A stretch of 11,403 nucleotides of DNA, from NCBI GenBank assembly GCA_004151065.3, contig NWUY0300011773.1, forward strand, positions 147,656-159,058, read 5' to 3'. The translations under genes and the position numbers were made by a program. The first letter of the stretch is position 1. Every line of letters starts with the position of its first letter. The notes below the pieces were generated by a model that saw nothing but the letters and a program-made list of their open reading frames with translations, made no database searches and was not told the DNA's origin. Shown here piece after piece: positions 8,144-11,403 of this stretch. This DNA comes from Larix sibirica. Lineage: Eukaryota; Streptophyta; Pinopsida; Pinales; Pinaceae.

Positions 8144-8169
8144 ATGTGGCTCTGATAGTCGAGCCACAT
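8144..8169. repeat. Perfect inverted repeat, 9-base arms, 8-base loop
   Basis: ATGTGGCTC (8144-8152) and GAGCCACAT (8161-8169) are exact reverse complements around TGATAGTC. It is GC-richer than its surroundings, so an RNA hairpin would be fairly stable. It lies about 35 bases before the first in-frame ATG of the readable gag frame (8204). Confidence 0.85.
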
Positions 8170-8203
8170 TGTACAGTCACCTCCACTATACTAGGTTGTA
8201 AAT

Positions 8204-10138
8204 ATGAGCGATGTTGGTGGAATTTTAGGAGATGGGAGCACCTAAGCTCTTGTTTCTAACACTCTCATGGGAGGAGTGAAACCTATAGTTTCCATTTTTC
8301 TAGAACACAATATTTTAGCCCCGGTATCAGGAGTACTTTTTGGAGGACCCATTGCCTCATCAACATCTCGGGGAAGTGGTGTACGTAGTATCCCATTTTA
8401 ATTTGGGATTCCATTATATATAATGCCACACATGGATGTCGGTAATTATTTTGGGTTAGGATAAAATACTCCAGTAGGAAACACATCCATCCCATTCAAT
8501 GCATTCCCATTTGGAGGTGGACATATTCCCTTATTAGTCCCTTCAAGAGGGACAAAATCTTACCCAAGTTCTATCACTCCACAAGGAGGAATGCCTTTCC
8601 CTAGTATGAGGATCATGACGAGTGGATCATTTTCACCATATGTTCAAGTCCCACACAACCACACCTATCTACCTAGTTTGCAAGCCAATTCATCATTTGA
8701 ACTTGGTAATGATTATATGCCAGGTAACTCTTTTAAAAATCAATCCACATGAAATGCACCTAGATGTTGGAAGTCTCTAGCCTAGACAAAGATATTGTTT
8801 TTTGCAACACTTAATATGCTAGATCTAACTAAGATGAGCAATGATCCAGTCGTAGATAATCCAATTTGGCCTCCTGTTCCAACGAAGGTTCCCTCATATA
8901 TTCCTAATTTTGATGGAAACATTGGAGAAGACTCATCCACTCATGTATTGACATTCCATCTATGATGCTCATCGAACTCATTTATGGATGATAATATTAG
9001 GATAATAATTTTTCAGAGAAATTTGACTCGAGTCACGACGAAGTGGTACATAGAACTTCCTTGAGCTTCATTTCATATCTTTAATGCATTATCTATTATG
9101 TTTCTAAACCACTTCTAGTTTCCTATCCACTATGAAACAAGAAGTGGGATACTATCATCATTTAACCAGGATAAGTTCATTCACATATTAGATCACATTC
9201 ATGAGTGGTGTAGGCACCGTCGTTTGATTAAATCCCATATTCCTAATCAATTTCTAGTAGATTGGTTCATTAATTCTTTACAATTGTATATTGCAAAAGA
9301 TGACACACTATCAGGGGTCATGACTGAAGATCAAGGAATTATAAGGGTCACAATTTTTTACCTAGTAAATACTCAGTCACATATGTTGTATGACATCTTT
9401 CCTAGGGACCCTAGTGAAAAGAAAAATGAAACTCAATCCAAGACAGAGCCACACACTAACGGTGTGATTAACTATGTATAAAATTCTGCAGTTGCACATG
9501 TGACAACTCAAATGGGAAAAATTTCTTTAAATCACAATACACCTACATTTGCACAAGCCACCACTAGTTCTCCCAATCCCAACCAAACCTATGATTTAAT
9601 ACCATTATAGGAAGCCAATAAAAAGGGGAACCAATAGATTGAAAGGAAAAAATAAAGCAATGGGGATGTGAGAGACAATGCCAATAATAATGCTAGAGAG
9701 GGAAAAAAGGGGAAGAAAATGGTTAGGCTTCCTTCTAATATTTGTAATGAAGACCATCTGACTTACTTATGACCTAATTTGGAGGTTGGCAAACATTTGT
9801 TGGCATAGCATGAATCTTCTAAGCAACATGTTGTTCTTACAAAACTGTTTCCTCTACAACACCAACAAATGGTTGTTGGAGCCCCACACAACCTTACACC
9901 TCCACAAGGGGGAAATTAGAGAAACTAATCACAAGAGGAAAAGACATCGAATGCGAATGTCTATATGTGTGAGCAAGTGGTCAATGTACAAACTACATCC
10001 TATAACTATGAGGCACCTATGTCTACATCCAAGGGAAAGGAAGTTTCCACCTCCGAGATGCCAAACCTTCTACACATTGAGAAGATATCAAATGACACGA
10101 TGCCTTGTAAACCAAAAAGTGTACTAATTCTTCACATA
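8204..10138 (+). pseudogene. gag polyprotein of Ty3/gypsy element, nonsense-riddled
   Basis: This encoded the structural capsid/nucleocapsid protein that packages element RNA into cytoplasmic particles. One frame runs throughout. It starts with a Gly/Pro/Ser-rich N-terminal part (to about 8750), as in F-G-G-G-H-I-P and P-Q-G-G-M-P-F-P-S-M. The central retrotransposon-gag domain (about 8790-9400) has P-N-F-D-G, the H-V-x-x-F-H segment (8942-8959), I-I-I-F-Q-R-N-L-T, K-W-Y-I-E-L, H-I-H-E-W-C-R-H-R-R-L-I-K (about 9194-9232) and D-W-F-I-N-S-L. A Ser/Thr/Lys-rich linker and a knuckle relic follow, then a tail with N-V-Y-M-C-E-Q and L-H-I-E-K. In-frame stops begin at 8243, 8399, 8462, 8750, 8783, 8963, 9062, 9116, 9479, 9608, 9635, 9653, 9770, 9806, 9917 and 9926. 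The longest open piece in the domain is 9119-9478. ATG 8204 is the first in-frame start visible in the readable region; the true start may be further left. No functional product is possible. Confidence 0.85.
9725..9775 (+). other. Zinc-knuckle relic of gag nucleocapsid
   Basis: In the gag frame, L-P-S-N-I-C-N-E-D-H-L-T-Y-L-stop-P keeps one Cys (9743) and the His (9755) of a C-x2-C-x3-H-x4-C-like knuckle. The position of the first Cys is Ser (9734), and that of the last Cys is a TGA (9770). A lysine-rich stretch (K-K-G-K-K-M) precedes it, as is usual for RNA-binding nucleocapsid. With two of four ligands gone it could not bind zinc. Confidence 0.6.
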
Positions 10139-10139
10139 T

Positions 10140-10839
10140 AATCCTAATGCATGAGATTCAAAAATCTCTAGCATCATCAAAATTATGAATCAAGCACCAT
10201 GTGTGATGTCTATGTTGAATATACTTCAAAGATGCCCCACACACTAAAAGAGATTATTGTTGGCAATTGGAGGTTTGGACCCCTTAGATTCTTAATTAAT
10301 AACATTTTACTTGGACGATTGGAAACCTTGTCTTCCTCATTTTTCCACTTTCTAGATACAAGTATCGACCAAACGGACGAATATCTTTAGAACCATGGTA
10401 GGCAAAAGGGGCTCCTACATGCGTTATTTCCTTGCCATGTTTGCAATATATAGGCTTTCCTAAGCTAGTACCTTTGTTGACTATGTTGAAATAATTTGAT
10501 GGTCATTTTTTCATGCCTCATGGAACCATCCCTATGCTTCTTGTAGTTGTATAGGTCGAATTCGTTGATTCTCCTTTAGATTACACCATTATCTTAGGCC
10601 GTAGTTGGACTTATTCCATGATTGTAGTTTTGTCTTTGATATTCCATGTTATTTGTTTTCCTCATAAAGGGAATAATTTTACTATAGAAAAACTATCATA
10701 CTATAGGAAAGAATCCATTTCCACAATAGGACCTAATGTACATTTAGTAGGCCATTCCATTAGATCTTGTGAGAGTTTTGGACTGGATATGTACCTTATT
10801 TTCATGGGATCCTTTTATATCCCCCCACCCAAACCTTGA
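10140..10839 (+). pseudogene. Aspartic protease domain of Ty3/gypsy element, inactivated
   Basis: This is the region that would process the gag-pol polyprotein. After a frameshift near 10135, the frame 10140-10403 reads N-P-N-A, then Q-A-P-C-V-M-S-M-L-N-I-L-Q-R-C-P (from 10191), then G-G-L-D-P-L (10269-10286), up to T-M-V-G-K at the expected active-site loop. A second shift in AAAAGGGG (10404-10411) moves the frame, which then gives P-T-C-V-I-S-L-P-C, V-D-S-P-L-D-Y-T-I-I-L-G-R-S-W, C-F-P-H-K-G and G-S-F-Y-I-P-P-P-K-P before TGA at 10837. Further stops lie at 10152, 10245, 10293, 10344, 10492 and 10552. The codon where the catalytic Asp is expected (10401-10403) is GGC (Gly). The I-L-G-R-S-W block is the usual second-half landmark of these proteases. 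Confidence 0.75.
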
Positions 10840-11403
10840 GAAAACATTTCCCCTATAGATGTGATCTCATAAATTGTCATTAACTCCATGGTGAGGGTAT
10901 GTAACCTCAAATGTTTTATTTTCAAGATCCACGGATAGTGCCAAAATCCTCGGTTACCTCACATGAGATGAGATATATAAGGGTACCAACATATTTGCAT
11001 ACAACTGAGATATATTATCAAGTTTTTCAATCAACCATAGAAGAAAATGATAGTGCTTATACATCTATTGAGGAATGTGATCAATATCATATGCCCGTTT
11101 GGGTCATGAAATCCTCACCTCCTTGAGACCTCCATATATGTTCCTAACCTCTAATGAATTAATTTTTGTTCCTACATGTGATGAATGGACTGAGAGTAGA
11201 TGAGAAAGGGATCATCAGACCCGAGAAAATGAAAAGGTATGGGAGACCCCTTACAATACATGATGTTTATGTAGAAGTGAACATGGACAATACATATAAA
11301 ACCATGCCAAACAATATTTCTAGGACTCCTTGTGTTGTTGAGAATGTATTCATAGGTGCAAAATGTTCCCCCAAGAAAGTGTTAGGAACCCATGTCTTTA
11401 CTT
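10840..11403 (+). pseudogene. Protease-to-reverse-transcriptase linker of gypsy pol, runs off the window
   Basis: After the protease stop the readable frame shifts near 10900 and gives an open piece, 10911-11123 (F-Q-D-P-R-I-V-P-K-S, later M-R-Y-I-R-V-P-T-Y, Y-Y-Q-V-F-Q). Stops follow at 11124, 11145 and 11160. A second open piece in the same frame, 11163-11403, reads R-V-D-E-K-G-I-I-R-P-E-K-M and V-F-I-G-A-K and is still open at the window edge. No reverse transcriptase motif is reached. The placement and the acidic, proline-containing composition fit the poorly conserved spacer between protease and reverse transcriptase in plant gypsy pol. It is assigned by position and weak family resemblance. 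Confidence 0.6.

Larger units (their letters stand above)
7786..11403 (+). mobile_element. Ty3/gypsy LTR retrotransposon remnant, 5' half (gag, protease, linker)
   Basis: The order gag central domain, zinc-knuckle relic, aspartic protease, linker towards reverse transcriptase is that of a plant Ty3/gypsy (Metaviridae-type) element on the plus strand. Landmarks are P-N-F-D-G (8903-8917) and K-W-Y-I-E-L (9041-9058) in gag, the knuckle relic (9731-9775), and D-Y-T-I-I-L-G-R-S-W (10579-10608) in protease. The reading frame is broken by many stops and by frameshifts near 10135, 10405 and 10900, so the copy is dead. Reverse transcriptase, RNase H, integrase and the 3' LTR would lie beyond 11403. 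The left edge is set at the first coding-like piece; the true element starts further left, with an LTR I cannot delimit. Confidence 0.85.

Noticed and set aside
8149-8157. GCTCTGATA as a reverse-oriented tRNA-Met primer site
   Set aside because: It lies in the hairpin before gag of an element on the opposite strand, and the last three expected bases do not match.
8283-8495. 70-codon minus-strand open frame
   Set aside because: It is the antisense shadow of the gag N-terminal region, which reads sensibly on the plus strand.
9786-10127. 113-codon plus-strand open frame, the longest in the window
   Set aside because: It is in a different frame from gag, whose tail reads N-V-Y-M-C-E-Q and L-H-I-E-K through the same bases. 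The frame is a shadow.
10199-10390. 63-codon plus-strand open frame
   Set aside because: The protease-side reading of this stretch lies in another frame (from 10191), so this open frame is an out-of-frame shadow.
1-11403. CRISPR arrays, tRNA or rRNA genes, riboswitches, bacterial operons
   Set aside because: No regular short repeats with unique spacers, no cloverleaf with A/B-box spacing and no ribosome-binding-site-led gene runs were seen. The window reads as plant nuclear DNA.

Overview
The window looks like nuclear, non-genic or accessory DNA from a seed plant with a large, transposon-rich genome. A conifer or other gymnosperm is my best guess. It is AT-rich, it has no long intact reading frame on either strand, CpG looks scarce by eye, several places look like plant splice sites, and the one protein family I recognise is a decayed plant Ty3/gypsy retrotransposon. 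Nothing suggests a bacterium, phage or plasmid. One base (470) is unresolved.

Layout. Positions 1-2200 hold only low-level repeats: an imperfect 36-base direct repeat at 254-333, a short TG microsatellite near 951 and a few small duplications. At 2230-2404 on the minus strand there is a good candidate for the last exon of an unrecognised gene: acceptor-like AG, 41 open codons, a stop, then overlapping AATAAA signals. At 2593-2765 on the plus strand there is a small, lysine-rich, helical-looking coding relic. From about 5059 down to 3896 on the minus strand lies the most unusual object here: a decayed protein-coding region of roughly 390 codons that I cannot assign to a family, with a G-box and TATA box about 240-280 bases upstream of its likely start.

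Positions 5333-7780 contain no gene I can support, apart from one exon-like segment at 5880-5961 that already carries two stops. Positions 7786-11403 are the 5' half of a dead Ty3/gypsy element on the plus strand: possible gag N-terminus, gag with the central retrotransposon-gag domain, a wrecked zinc knuckle, an aspartic protease whose catalytic Asp appears lost, and the protease-to-reverse-transcriptase linker. The window ends before reverse transcriptase, so LTRs cannot be matched here.

The gag part is striking because about 1.9 kb stays in one frame with 16 nonsense codons and no net frameshift, whereas the unknown minus-strand relic has several frameshifts in 1.2 kb. No gene in this window is likely to make a full-length functional protein as it stands.
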